The position numbers and the translations under genes were made by a program. A stretch of 64,000 nt of DNA from a bacterium (GTDB lineage Bacteria; Bacteroidota; Bacteroidia; Flavobacteriales_D; Crocinitomicaceae), in NCBI GenBank assembly GCA_024742305.1, contig JANSYQ010000018.1, forward strand, positions 1 to 64,000, in the 5' to 3' direction. The notes under the pieces are model-generated. The model worked only from the letters and a program-made list of their open reading frames with translations, did no database searches and was not told the DNA's origin. This document shows, piece after piece, positions 35,102 to 45,341 of this stretch; positions within the stretch are counted from its first letter, which is position 1, and each line of letters starts with the position of its first letter.

Positions 35102-36616
35102 ATGAACAAAACTATTATCAGATTATCTCTTGCGGTTTTTGCTTTGGGTATCACAAATGTGATGTACGCGCAAACGAAAGAGGAGAAGAAAGCGGCGAAA
35201 GCTGAAGAAAAGCGTCTTAAAGAAATTCCTAACTGGTACAACGGTAAAGGACCGGGAATGAACACGGAAAAGGCGTACAAAATGTTGAAAAACCGCAACT
35301 CAGAGACGGTAGTGGTTGCGATCATCGACTCAGGTGTAGATATTGAGCACGAGGATTTGCAAGGACGCATTTGGGTAAACGAAGATGAAATTCCAGGAAA
35401 TGGAATTGACGACGACAACAATGGATACATTGATGATGTTCACGGATGGAACTTCCTTGGGAATGCCAACGGAGAAAATGCCAATGATATTCGTCTAGAA
35501 GTAACTCGAATTTTTGCGAAGCTCGATAAGAAATATGGAAAAATGCCAGTTTCTATCACAAACGAAGAAGAGCAAGCAGAGTACGATTTGTACTTGGAAG
35601 TAAAAGAGAAGGTAGAAACACAACGTGCTCAAGCACAACAAATTGTAACGATCATCAATCAACGAATGGGTGGGGCAACTGAAGAGCAAAAAGCGCAGTT
35701 GAAACCAGCGTTGGAGTACTATACCACACAAGCTGAGGTGTATTACAATCCTGATCATAATGGACGTGCAATTGTAGGTGATGATCCGGATGATTTTTCT
35801 GATACTAATTACGGAAACAACGATGTTGAAGGTCCTGATGCATTGCACGGAACACACGTTGGAGGAATTGTTGGAGCCGTTCGTGGAAACGAAGTTGGTT
35901 ACGATGGTGTTGCAAACGACGTTTTATTGATGTCGCTCCGTGCAGTACCAAACGGAGATGAGTTCGACAAAGATATCGCGTTGGCAATTCGCTACGCTGT
36001 AGATAATGGAGCGAAAGTGATTAACATGTCTTTTGGTAAGGCGTACTCTCCACATGCGAAAGAAGTATTTGAGGCATTTGAATACGCAGACTCTAAAGGA
36101 GTTTTATGTATCCACGCAGCAGGAAACGATCACAAAAACATCGACGAGGAACCTAACTTCCCAACTTCGATGTATGATTTCCAAATGAAGAAATTGGATC
36201 ACTTCTTGACTATTGGAGCAAGCACTCGTTACGTAAAAGACGACATGCTTCCTGCACCGTTCTCAAACTACGCTTCTTCAGGAGTTGACGTTTTTGCACC
36301 AGGAATGGAAATTTTGAACACTGTACCACAAAGTGAGTACCAAGAATTGCAAGGAACTTCAATGGCGTGTCCAATGGTAACTGGAGCAGCTGCATTCTTG
36401 AAGTCATACTTCCCGAATATGTCAATGAAAGATATTGCAGATGTATTATTGAAGTCAGCGACATCTTACCGTGGAGAGCTTCAGGTAAAACCTGGAGGAG
36501 GAAACAGTGACGAAGATTTGCAATCGGATATGGTAGATTTCGGAACTTTGTCAACTACAGGAGGAATCATCAATCTTGCGGAAGCAGTGAAGATGTGTCT
36601 TGAAATGGAAAAATAA
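35102..36616 (+). CDS. S8 subtilase without sorting domain
   Basis: A 504-residue serine protease with a signal peptide (1-24, ...NVMYAQ) and a charged coil (KEEKKAAKAEEKRLKE). Catalytic triad: D76 (AIIDSGVDIEHEDLQGR), H249 (LHGTHVGGIVGA) and S420 (QGTSMACP). Between D76 and H249 there is an extra ~120-residue helical, Glu/Gln-rich segment (about 130-210), which places it in the large Bacteroidota group of periplasmic subtilases. No T9SS domain and no pro-domain of the usual kind, so it likely acts in the periplasm or outer-membrane surface. It ends at terminator copy B. It is divergent from the secreted subtilase at 32668-34983. Confidence 0.9.
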   Translation: MNKTIIRLSLAVFALGITNVMYAQTKEEKKAAKAEEKRLKEIPNWYNGKGPGMNTEKAYKMLKNRNSETVVVAIIDSGVDIEHEDLQGRIWVNEDEIPGNGIDDDNNGYIDDVHGWNFLGNANGENANDIRLEVTRIFAKLDKKYGKMPVSITNEEEQAEYDLYLEVKEKVETQRAQAQQIVTIINQRMGGATEEQKAQLKPALEYYTTQAEVYYNPDHNGRAIVGDDPDDFSDTNYGNNDVEGPDALHGTHVGGIVGAVRGNEVGYDGVANDVLLMSLRAVPNGDEFDKDIALAIRYAVDNGAKVINMSFGKAYSPHAKEVFEAFEYADSKGVLCIHAAGNDHKNIDEEPNFPTSMYDFQMKKLDHFLTIGASTRYVKDDMLPAPFSNYASSGVDVFAPGMEILNTVPQSEYQELQGTSMACPMVTGAAAFLKSYFPNMSMKDIADVLLKSATSYRGELQVKPGGGNSDEDLQSDMVDFGTLSTTGGIINLAEAVKMCLEMEK

Positions 36617-36638
36617 TGATTGTAACATATTAGATTTC

Positions 36639-36680
36639 AAAATCCCGGCATCTCGACTCCGTTCGATGATCCGGGATTTT
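36639..36680 (+). terminator. Terminator of the S8 subtilase, copy B of the conserved-core hairpin family
   Basis: Outer stem AAAATCCCGG (36639-36648)/CCGGGATTTT (36671-36680) with following T run. Loop carries TCTCGACTCCGTTCGATGA, the shared core. The next ATG (36689) follows only 8 nt later. Confidence 0.87.
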
Positions 36681-36688
36681 TTTTGCCT

Positions 36689-37165
36689 ATGAAAAATATA
36701 TTGATACTGTTGGTTGCCACGATTCCCATTATGGCAATGACATCCAAGCCGGATCCGAAAGATGCATTGGATCAAATGATAGATGATTGGCACGTAGCAG
36801 CTGCACAAGGAGACTTTGAAGGATATTTTGGGGTCACTACGGAAGAATTTGTCTTTTTAGGAACTGCGCCGGAAGAGCGTTGGACGCAAGAAGAATTCAT
36901 GAGTTTTTGTAAACCGTATTTCGACCGTGGAAAAGCATGGGACTTCAAGCCTTCCAATAGGAATTGGTCGTTTTCAAAAAATGGTAAAACCGCATGGTTC
37001 GATGAAGACCTAGATACTTGGATGCGCGGTTGTCGTGGCACGGGAATCGTTCAAAAGATCAAGGGCGAGTGGAAAATTGTATACTACAACCTCCATGTGT
37101 TAATCGAAAATGAGAAAATTGACGCCTTTATTGAATTGCGGGATGCGCCGTTCGAGGAGGAGTAA
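36689..37165 (+). CDS. NTF2/SnoaL-like domain protein, exported
   Basis: The start is the ATG at 36689, giving 158 residues; an in-frame TTG two codons earlier is less likely. The N-terminus is a short signal (MKNILILLVATIPIMAMTS). The rest is a SnoaL_3/DUF4440-type alpha+beta fold: DALDQMIDDWHVAAAQGDFEGYF, EEFVFLGTAPEERWTQEEFM, then WSFSKNGKTAWFDEDLDTWM and GIVQKIKGEWKIVYYNLHVLI. These domains bind small molecules; no function is assigned. It begins directly after terminator copy B, with almost no room for a separate promoter. Confidence 0.8.
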   Translation: MKNILILLVATIPIMAMTSKPDPKDALDQMIDDWHVAAAQGDFEGYFGVTTEEFVFLGTAPEERWTQEEFMSFCKPYFDRGKAWDFKPSNRNWSFSKNGKTAWFDEDLDTWMRGCRGTGIVQKIKGEWKIVYYNLHVLIENEKIDAFIELRDAPFEEE

Positions 37166-37173
37166 ATAATTTT

Positions 37174-37238
37174 GAATAATGAATAATGCTCCTTCGCCGA
37201 AGCTACGGCGCAGGCGCGGAATAATGAATAAGGAATAA
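37174..37238. repeat. GAATAATGA tract with GC-rich hairpin element
   Basis: The gap between 37166 and 37288 contains GAATAATGAATAATG and GAATAATGAATAAGGAATAA flanking a GC-rich insert whose CCTTCGCCG (37191-37199) pairs with CGGCGCAGG (37206-37214) around AAGCTA. This AT-repeat/GC-hairpin combination is foreign-looking relative to its surroundings. Resembling GC-rich hairpin words are seen in many bacterial genomes, but I cannot name a family with certainty. Confidence 0.6.
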
Positions 37239-37241
37239 CGG

Positions 37242-37295
37242 TTACTGAGCAACGAGGTCATCGAGCTTGTCGAGATGCCGAAATACTCTCAGTAA
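37242..37295 (-). terminator. Hairpin copy D of the conserved-core family, overlapping a stop codon
   Basis: On the minus strand TTACTGAG (37295-37288) pairs with CTCAGTAA (37249-37242). The loop carries GCATCTCGACAAGCTCGATG, the shared core. The TGA stop of the gene at 37289 is inside the stem. The T tract after it is weak, so termination efficiency is uncertain. Confidence 0.65.
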
Positions 37296-39031
37296 GTAAC
37301 ATGAACAAAGCCTGAAGTTTCGATATCTTCTTGCTCTTCGAAGTCAACATAGATGCGATAGAAGTACACGCCTTCGCTGACCGGATTTCCCTGAGTATCT
37401 TTTCCATCCCATTCTTCGGTTGGGTCCTCTGACCGAAATACCACATTGCCCCAGCGATTGACAATTACATTTTCATAGCGTGCATTACAAAGGGTAGTGA
37501 AGGGTAGCGCATCGTTTACCATATCGCCATTTGGCGTAAATATGTTACCCACATTTATGTCACAATATTCCACAACTTCAGGATCAGGGGGCGTTGGTGG
37601 AGTATTCTCGAAGCAAACATCGGAGAACTTCATCGTGAATATATCTTTACCACTCGTAGCTGCAATCGCATCTCCATTGAAAGTCATGGAACCATCAAAA
37701 TAACCATTCACCCAAAGGTTACAATTATCATCTACCGTGATTCCTTGACCGCGATCGTAACTAGGTCCGCCACCTTCCTGTACCCATCGCCAAATACCGT
37801 TTCCATCTATTGCAGCAACAAAAACCTGGACACTGTCGCCATTAGAGTCGAATTCGTAAATTCCAAAATCAGCCTTACCACTGTATTGTCCAGTGACGAA
37901 AATGTTGCCGTCACTATTGGAGGTAATGTAGTTTCCTCGGTCTTTTCCTTTCTTTGATCCTGCACGTCTCGCCCAAATCCATTCGCCATTCTTAGAGATT
38001 TTAGCAACGAAAATGTCTCGTCCCTTTGGTCCGCCTGCGCTATCCAAAAATGAGCTGCCAAAGTAAGTAGTGTCACGAAATTCTCCCGTTACGTACATGA
38101 ACCCATCGTGACCGTCGACTATTCCGTTGGCACGATCGCTGAGTGGTCCCTTGGCATCTTGCACCCAAAGAAAATTTCCATCATTGTCATATTTTACCAC
38201 GTAAATGTCTGTTCCTCCCTGACTTGTGAGTGTTTCGGTGCCAAAATTTTGTGTATCGACATAGCCGCCAGCCACGTAAACATTGCCTTCTTCATCGACC
38301 GTGACAGCATTATCACGTTGCGCATAAATTCCTCCGAACGTTTCTACCCATTGCCAATTTCCCTGATCGTCCATTTTTGCAACAAATGCTAGTGAGTCGC
38401 CAGGAGCAAGGTTCAGAACAATATTGTCAAATGTAGCCACTCCCGGTTGATCTCCCGGATGTGAAACAAATCCGGTTACAAAAACATTGTTATTCGCATC
38501 AACGGCCAAGTCCTGACCGTGATCATCGCGGTATGGATAACCGCCTTCGTCGTTACCCGCATTTTTCATCCAAAGCGGATTGCCGTTTGGGTCAATTTTG
38601 GTTACGAAAATTTGATCGGTGTATCCCGTGGCGTTATAGACATTGAGTGGAGGCCAATCCAATCCACCCCAGCAGGTTCCAGTGACATACGTGTTGCCAT
38701 TACCGTCAATTGTTAGTCCCAAACCTCGATCATCGAAAAAGTTGGTGCCGTGCGTTTCCCACAGGAAGTTCCCTTGTGGATCAAGCTTAGCTACAAAAGC
38801 TTCTTTACTTTGAGTGTACGAGAAACCAGTATTATGTGGTCCAAAATTCGCTTCCTCATTATAGTACCCGGTGATGTAAGCGTTTCCTTCTGCATCATGC
38901 ACCACCTTGGTCCCTTTGTCAGACTTCAATCCACCACTTGCCACTATCCATTCGAAGTTCTGTCCGAAGGAGGTTGTAGCAATTGCCACGAAAAGAAACG
39001 TTGAAAAGAAGTTGTACAAAAGTTTTAGCAT
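37289..39031 (-). CDS. SBBP-repeat protein with gliding-motility (T9SS type B) C-terminal domain
   Basis: A 580-residue exported protein (signal 1-23, ...ATTSFGQ). Residues ~30-470 contain repeated NG/DG-NxxVTG-type blades (DAEGNAYITGYY, DGNGNTYVTG, DANNNVFVTGFV, DEEGNVYVAGGY), an SBBP beta-propeller. Residues ~487-580 are the type B sorting domain: CDINVGNIFTPNGDMVNDAL, YENVIVNRWGNVVF, WDGKDTQGNPVSEGVYFYRI. Type B cargo is anchored or released via PorP/SprF-type helpers. Likely a surface adhesin or filament component. Confidence 0.88.
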   Translation of the reverse strand: MLKLLYNFFSTFLFVAIATTSFGQNFEWIVASGGLKSDKGTKVVHDAEGNAYITGYYNEEANFGPHNTGFSYTQSKEAFVAKLDPQGNFLWETHGTNFFDDRGLGLTIDGNGNTYVTGTCWGGLDWPPLNVYNATGYTDQIFVTKIDPNGNPLWMKNAGNDEGGYPYRDDHGQDLAVDANNNVFVTGFVSHPGDQPGVATFDNIVLNLAPGDSLAFVAKMDDQGNWQWVETFGGIYAQRDNAVTVDEEGNVYVAGGYVDTQNFGTETLTSQGGTDIYVVKYDNDGNFLWVQDAKGPLSDRANGIVDGHDGFMYVTGEFRDTTYFGSSFLDSAGGPKGRDIFVAKISKNGEWIWARRAGSKKGKDRGNYITSNSDGNIFVTGQYSGKADFGIYEFDSNGDSVQVFVAAIDGNGIWRWVQEGGGPSYDRGQGITVDDNCNLWVNGYFDGSMTFNGDAIAATSGKDIFTMKFSDVCFENTPPTPPDPEVVEYCDINVGNIFTPNGDMVNDALPFTTLCNARYENVIVNRWGNVVFRSEDPTEEWDGKDTQGNPVSEGVYFYRIYVDFEEQEDIETSGFVHVTY

Positions 39032-39156
39032 GTTTCCTGATTGTTAATGAAACATTAAGACAATTTAAAGAAACAACTACTTATTTACAATTTCTGGGGT
39101 AATGGAGTCAACCGTATTATTGGAGTGCTAAGATGTAGCTCTTGTTGATTTCAATG

Positions 39157-39202
39157 AAAAAGCCCCTGCTTCTCGACTACGTTCGATGACCAGGGGCTTT
39201 TC
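39157..39202 (-). terminator. Terminator of pyrG-yidC, copy C of the conserved-core hairpin family
   Basis: Outer stem AAAAGCCCCTG (39158-39168)/CAGGGGCTTTT (39191-39201), followed on the minus strand by T5. Loop TTCTCGACTACGTTCGATGA carries the shared core. It lies 20 nt beyond the yidC stop. Confidence 0.87.
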
Positions 39203-39221
39203 TTATCGTTTGCTTCGCGAG

Positions 39222-41276
39222 TTATTTTTTCTTTCTCGCTTGGTTGCGTGCTTTTTGTTGCTCGGCTTGGGCTTTTTGCATTTGCTCCAATCGCTCTTGG
39301 AACTTCGATTTCTTTTTGCCTTTACCGTTTCCTGACTGTGCAGCTGCTTTGCGAGCCGCCATCTTCGCTTTCAACTTTTCTTCATCCACAAAGAATCGCT
39401 TGATCGCAATCATTATTAAGATGGAAGAAAGTGTTGAGATAAAGTAGTAATAACTCAATCCTGATGAGTAGTTGTTGAAGAAGAAGATCATCATGATAGG
39501 GAAGAAGTACATGATGTATTTCATGTTTGGCATTCCCGGCTGTTGCGGTGTAGCCATGTTCCCTTGGTTGATCATCGTGTAAATCAACGTAGTTCCTGCC
39601 ATCAAAAGTGTAAACAAACTCACGTGATCTCCATAGAATGGAATTTCAAAACCAAGCGTGGCAATGGAGTCATAAGAGGATAAATCTTCGGCCCATAAGA
39701 ACGATTTCTGACGTAAATCAAAGGTCGATGGGAAGAAACGGAAGACTGCCAATAGGATCGGCATTTGTATCAGCATTGGGACACATCCGGCGAGCGGACT
39801 CGCCCCCGATTCCCTATAGAGCGTCATCATCTCCTGCTGCTTTTTCATTGCATCTTCTTTCTCCGGATACTTTTTATTCAGTTCATCAATTTCCGGTTTC
39901 AGGATGCGCATCTTCGCTGAAGAAGTGTACATTTTCCACTGAATTGGCATCAATACCAGCTTCAAAATGATCGTTAGGAAAAGAATCGCAATTCCAATCG
40001 CCAATCCCCATGATTGTAGAATGTTAAACAAGGGTTGAACCGCGTACAAGTTGATCCAACGGAAAATTCCCCATCCATAGTTCAAAATTTCGTCGTAATC
40101 TGAATCGTATGAAGCAAGCACGTCGTAATCATTCGGACCGAAGTACCAGTCCATGTGCAATGACGCATCATCCGTGTTGCTCAATCCAAGATTTACCTTC
40201 GCTTTATACTTTTTGATGTAAATACCTCCGTCTTTCGATCCTTCGTTAAAGGTTCCCACAGCCAAACGTGACCCTGATTTCTCAAATGGTCGCTCTGGGT
40301 GCAAGAAGGAGGAGAAGTAACTTTGCTTGAAGTTGACCCACTCGATATCGTCTTCTGCTTTTTCCGAATCGCTGCTTACTTCGCTGAGATAAGAGAATCC
40401 TTCTTCTTTGTAATTGTAACAAACGGTAGAAACACGACGTTGCTCACTCATCAAACGCTCTGTTTGGCGGAATTTCGTCTGCCAAGAAAGCAATACGTTC
40501 TGTGGGCTTACTTTTCCACCATACCCTTTGATTTTGATATCGTACCCAAGATCGTAACGACCGTCTTTTAATCCGTAGGAGAAGCGAATAAGCTCGTCAT
40601 CCTGTCCGCGGTACTCAAAAACGATTCTTTTCCCGATGGAGTCATATTCAGCAACATCAAATGCCAAGCCTCCAGTGGTAAACTTCCGACCGTTCTTTGT
40701 GATAATCAACTCGTTTACGGCATCTCCAGCTTCAAACAAGGTCAAACCTGAGATTTTCCCATCGTTCTTTGCAAAGTCTCGGTACGATTCAAATTCTTTC
40801 AGTAAGACGGAAGCAACCGTTCCTCCTTTTGCATTGAACTGAACGATCAGTTTGTCAGATTCTAAGGTTAAAAGGCTGTCTTTTACTTCTGCACGAGGTT
40901 TGCCTTGAGAGGTTCCTCCTTTAGCCATATCTGCAGATTTTTCTTTTGGAGCTACAACAATCATTTCCGCAGAAACGATGGTGTCCTTTACAGGAGTTAC
41001 GGTGGTATCCATATAGACAACCATTCCTGAATCAGCTGGTGCTGGATTCCCTTCGTCGTCCAGTTTTGCGATCCAATTACCTTCCAGTGTTTTGGCTTCT
41101 TTTTCTTTTTTCTCTTTTTCCGCTTTTGCTCGAGCAGCAGCATCTTTCTTTTCTTGCTCCTTGCGCTCTTTCTCTCGCATTTTCTTTTGATCCTCTTCAG
41201 AGGGTTGGTTGAAAATGGCGAAGACTGTCAAAAGCAGCCCAATGAGTATCAGTCCTGTGACCGTATTTCTATCCAT
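39222..41276 (-). CDS. yidC: Membrane protein insertase YidC
   Basis: A 684-residue Oxa1/YidC-family insertase that helps membrane proteins enter and fold in the inner membrane. An N-terminal TM helix (TVTGLILIGLLLTVFAIF) is followed by a Lys/Glu-rich coil, a large periplasmic beta-sandwich domain (about 130-350), and the conserved five-helix core: LQSWGLAIGIAILFLTIILK, the positively charged MPIQWKMYTSSAKMRILKPE hairpin, ASPLAGCVPMLIQMPILLAV, and late YFFPIMMIFFFNNYSSGLSYYY. The tail is basic (KGKKKSKFQER...KKK) as expected for ribosome contact. It is 22 nt downstream of pyrG, one operon. Confidence 0.96.
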   Translation of the reverse strand: MDRNTVTGLILIGLLLTVFAIFNQPSEEDQKKMREKERKEQEKKDAAARAKAEKEKKEKEAKTLEGNWIAKLDDEGNPAPADSGMVVYMDTTVTPVKDTIVSAEMIVVAPKEKSADMAKGGTSQGKPRAEVKDSLLTLESDKLIVQFNAKGGTVASVLLKEFESYRDFAKNDGKISGLTLFEAGDAVNELIITKNGRKFTTGGLAFDVAEYDSIGKRIVFEYRGQDDELIRFSYGLKDGRYDLGYDIKIKGYGGKVSPQNVLLSWQTKFRQTERLMSEQRRVSTVCYNYKEEGFSYLSEVSSDSEKAEDDIEWVNFKQSYFSSFLHPERPFEKSGSRLAVGTFNEGSKDGGIYIKKYKAKVNLGLSNTDDASLHMDWYFGPNDYDVLASYDSDYDEILNYGWGIFRWINLYAVQPLFNILQSWGLAIGIAILFLTIILKLVLMPIQWKMYTSSAKMRILKPEIDELNKKYPEKEDAMKKQQEMMTLYRESGASPLAGCVPMLIQMPILLAVFRFFPSTFDLRQKSFLWAEDLSSYDSIATLGFEIPFYGDHVSLFTLLMAGTTLIYTMINQGNMATPQQPGMPNMKYIMYFFPIMMIFFFNNYSSGLSYYYFISTLSSILIMIAIKRFFVDEEKLKAKMAARKAAAQSGNGKGKKKSKFQERLEQMQKAQAEQQKARNQARKKK

Positions 41277-41298
41277 TACTTAAATCTGTCTGTTTAAT

Positions 41299-42948
<1,650 letters not shown>

Positions 42949-43078
42949 TTACAAAGACCCGAAAGGCTTTTTTAGCGTTTATTTTGATTGTGTTTTTAAC
43001 AATTTTGAGACCTTGCAGTGGATTTCTTTTGCGGATTTCTACTTTTGGTTCAAATATTTCATTCGAAAACAACTATTG

Positions 43079-44254
43079 ATGATGCGATTACTTCTACTAA
43101 TGTTTACGTTGGGTACCTTCTCAACTGGCTACAGTCAAAATTGGAACGAACTTGCTAATTATTCAGGCGGCCCAATGGATGATGGCTGCTCATTTACCAT
43201 AGATAACATTGCCTACTGCGGATCGGGTAGAGATTCCTTATTTAATGTTTCTGCTGATTTTTATGCTTTTAATTTTGCTACGGAACAGTGGAGTGAAATT
43301 GGCGCATTGCCTTTCTCCATGCGAAGACAGTATGCCACAGCCGACACCTATAACTCGGAAGGCTATGTTTTTGGAGGCATTAATCAGGAAGGTGAATATT
43401 TGAAGGATTTGTGGCGGTACACTCCTGCTGGGAATACTTGGGACTATCTAGGTCAAGCACCTTTTGAAGGGCGAGCGGGCATGCAAAGTTTCGTAATTGA
43501 AGACACACTGTACATCGTTGGGGGTCGGACGGCGACATCTGATGCGGTGAATGACGTTTGGGCGTATGATTTTACCACTTCCACGTGGACGGCAAAAAAT
43601 GATATGCCAAATGATGGTATATGGCGAGGGTTCGGAGCGGTTTACAATGGAACTGGAATAGTTGGATTGGGATCTGATTCTACATTTACGAAACGTGGAG
43701 AGGTGTTCTTTTATGATGCTTCACAGGATTCTTGGACCGAAATGGTAGCATTAGAAACAGAGCCAATGAGCTATCCTGCGGCGAGTGTTATAAATGATCG
43801 ATTGCTCATTTATGGTGGGATTGATACCTTGGATGTGATCAGAAACGATTTTCGCTATTTGGATTTGACGAACCTTGCTTGGAACTCTTTAAATTCTTTC
43901 CCTGATGTTGCTCGAAGAGGTGTTATGACTTTTAGCTCGTCGAGCGACTTTTATATTTCAACAGGACTTACGACCACCGAGCGACTGGATGAGACTTGGG
44001 TGGCTCGAGACGTAGCTAATTTGGAAGAGGTTATCGCCGGTGTGAAACTGAACGTTCGTGTAGAAAACGGAGTCTTGTACTTGTTTGACGACGTATCGGA
44101 TTGTTACCTATACAATAGTCTTGGAGCCGAAGTGCCGTTGATTCCAATGAGCGCAGGAGTATACCAATTGCCAGCAGGATTGCCAGCAGGCATTTATTTC
44201 TGTCAAGCAATGAAAAACGGTCAACTTTCCAGCGGGAAGATACACATTCAATAA
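43079..44254 (+). CDS. Exported kelch-repeat protein
   Basis: The start is the ATG at 43079 (the next ATG at 43082 is equally possible), giving 391 residues with signal peptide MMRLLLLMFTLGTFSTGYSQ. The body holds kelch-type blades: DDGCSFTIDNIAYCGSGRD, YNSEGYVFGGINQEG, IEDTLYIVGGRTATSD, INDRLLIYGGIDTLD, with W-x-x and GG pairs, forming a six-bladed beta-propeller. The last ~70 residues (GVKLNVRVENGVLYLFDD, LPAGLPAGIYFCQAM, SSGKIHIQ) look like a short T9SS sorting domain. Probably a surface protein. It converges with the next gene; their stops overlap by 7 nt. Confidence 0.8.
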   Translation: MMRLLLLMFTLGTFSTGYSQNWNELANYSGGPMDDGCSFTIDNIAYCGSGRDSLFNVSADFYAFNFATEQWSEIGALPFSMRRQYATADTYNSEGYVFGGINQEGEYLKDLWRYTPAGNTWDYLGQAPFEGRAGMQSFVIEDTLYIVGGRTATSDAVNDVWAYDFTTSTWTAKNDMPNDGIWRGFGAVYNGTGIVGLGSDSTFTKRGEVFFYDASQDSWTEMVALETEPMSYPAASVINDRLLIYGGIDTLDVIRNDFRYLDLTNLAWNSLNSFPDVARRGVMTFSSSSDFYISTGLTTTERLDETWVARDVANLEEVIAGVKLNVRVENGVLYLFDDVSDCYLYNSLGAEVPLIPMSAGVYQLPAGLPAGIYFCQAMKNGQLSSGKIHIQ

Positions 44255-45144
44255 GCCCATCCGGAGTTGGCCCCAATCGATAAGTACGGCCTTGGCTTGC
44301 GTACCTTTGATGAGTCAAAAATCGGAAGTCCATTTTCATCAAGCATCGGATAGTGCGGCGTAGGTCGATTAATGAACACGCCGAGATCATGGATCATTTT
44401 GTTTTGAAAGATGTGTCGAATTCGTTCGGCGTCCCATCCAACGCGAACTCCTGAATTCTGTTGGTAATCGTGCTGTTGTCGCCAACCAAGGTAAAATATA
44501 CCATGACTCGTTCTACCAAATTTTGTGTCACGTAAATCTCGGTATCCCGATTTACAATCATCGCATTCCTCTGTTTTCAGTGGCGCAGACTTCGATTCTC
44601 CGGTCCACAATTGAATACCCGCTGTAAACTTGTGTCGTTGGTAGCGATAGCTAAAATGGAACTGCCCCGTACGGAAGCGATCCCGACCTTGTCCACCGAA
44701 AATGTCGTTTTCGTGATACATCGAAAATTCACGAATGTGCATTCCGAATCCTCCGGAAGTTTGAGACGTTCCCGCACCATCGTAATACCAAACGTAATTA
44801 AAGCCAACCCCTAAATTTTTCTCGGTTTGATGGTTTAATCCATCCATTTCAAAGTCAACTTCCCGTTCTTCTTTTCCTCCTGTAATAACCACTCCTGCAG
44901 TACTTCTCGACTCCCAAAAATTCCGTCGATTTCCAAAACTGTGAGGATGAAAGTTAATACGAGTACCCAAGTTTACTTGATAGAAATAGTCTGTATAATA
45001 ACCGTTTAAATTGATTCCTACATTCGAATTATGTGAGCCAACGGTCATGACAAGTCCAATCGAACCACCAAAATGATCTCGAAAGTAATTCTGCCCGAAA
45101 ACAGAGAAGGATCCTAAGAAGAAGAGTATAACGATGACTCGCAT
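44248..45144 (-). CDS. Exported protein resembling polymorphic toxin type 23 domain
   Basis: A 298-residue protein with a signal peptide (MRVIVILFFLGSFSVFGQ). The rest is beta-rich and contains a block I associate with the Bacteroidota polymorphic toxin type 23 family: LGVGFNYVWYYDGAGTSQ, GGFGMHIREFSMYHENDIFG, GRDRFRTGQFHFSYRY, and RIRHIFQNKMIHDL ahead of THYPMLDENGLP-like residues. The domain occupies the whole protein and there is no toxin-delivery region or obvious immunity gene beside it, so it could be a repurposed secreted or outer-membrane protein. The family assignment is from memory and should be tested with a profile. Confidence 0.55.
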   Translation of the reverse strand: MRVIVILFFLGSFSVFGQNYFRDHFGGSIGLVMTVGSHNSNVGINLNGYYTDYFYQVNLGTRINFHPHSFGNRRNFWESRSTAGVVITGGKEEREVDFEMDGLNHQTEKNLGVGFNYVWYYDGAGTSQTSGGFGMHIREFSMYHENDIFGGQGRDRFRTGQFHFSYRYQRHKFTAGIQLWTGESKSAPLKTEECDDCKSGYRDLRDTKFGRTSHGIFYLGWRQQHDYQQNSGVRVGWDAERIRHIFQNKMIHDLGVFINRPTPHYPMLDENGLPIFDSSKVRKPRPYLSIGANSGWAY

Positions 45145-45202
45145 GGTGTAAATATGCCAAAAAACATTCCAAAGTTGATAAACGGGAAAAAGTTAGAAAG
45201 GA

Positions 45203-45247
45203 AAAGGTAGAAAGTGAAATAAACTTAACTTTTCACCTTCTACCTTT
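45203..45247. repeat. Imperfect 18-bp inverted repeat in a divergent promoter region
   Basis: AAAGGTAGAAAGTGAAAT (45203-45220) is nearly complementary to TTTTCACCTTCTACCTTT (45230-45247), 16 of 18 positions. It lies between divergent genes, so it is not a terminator for either. Its purine-rich words resemble the perfect repeat at 60342-60410. Confidence 0.6.
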
Positions 45248-45341
45248 GACCGAGTACTATTCTTTATCTCATCAAAAGCGCCCTTAGAACATGGTAAAAT
45301 TCCAATCATCCTTTTTTTCGTGACTTTGAATAGATTGCTCT

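Noticed and set aside
40299-40571. Open frames longer than 60 codons antisense or out of frame within known genes (for example inside yidC, gatB and the subtilase genes)
   Set aside because: They lie wholly within conserved genes, have low-complexity or improbable composition and lack their own promoters; they are frame shadows.
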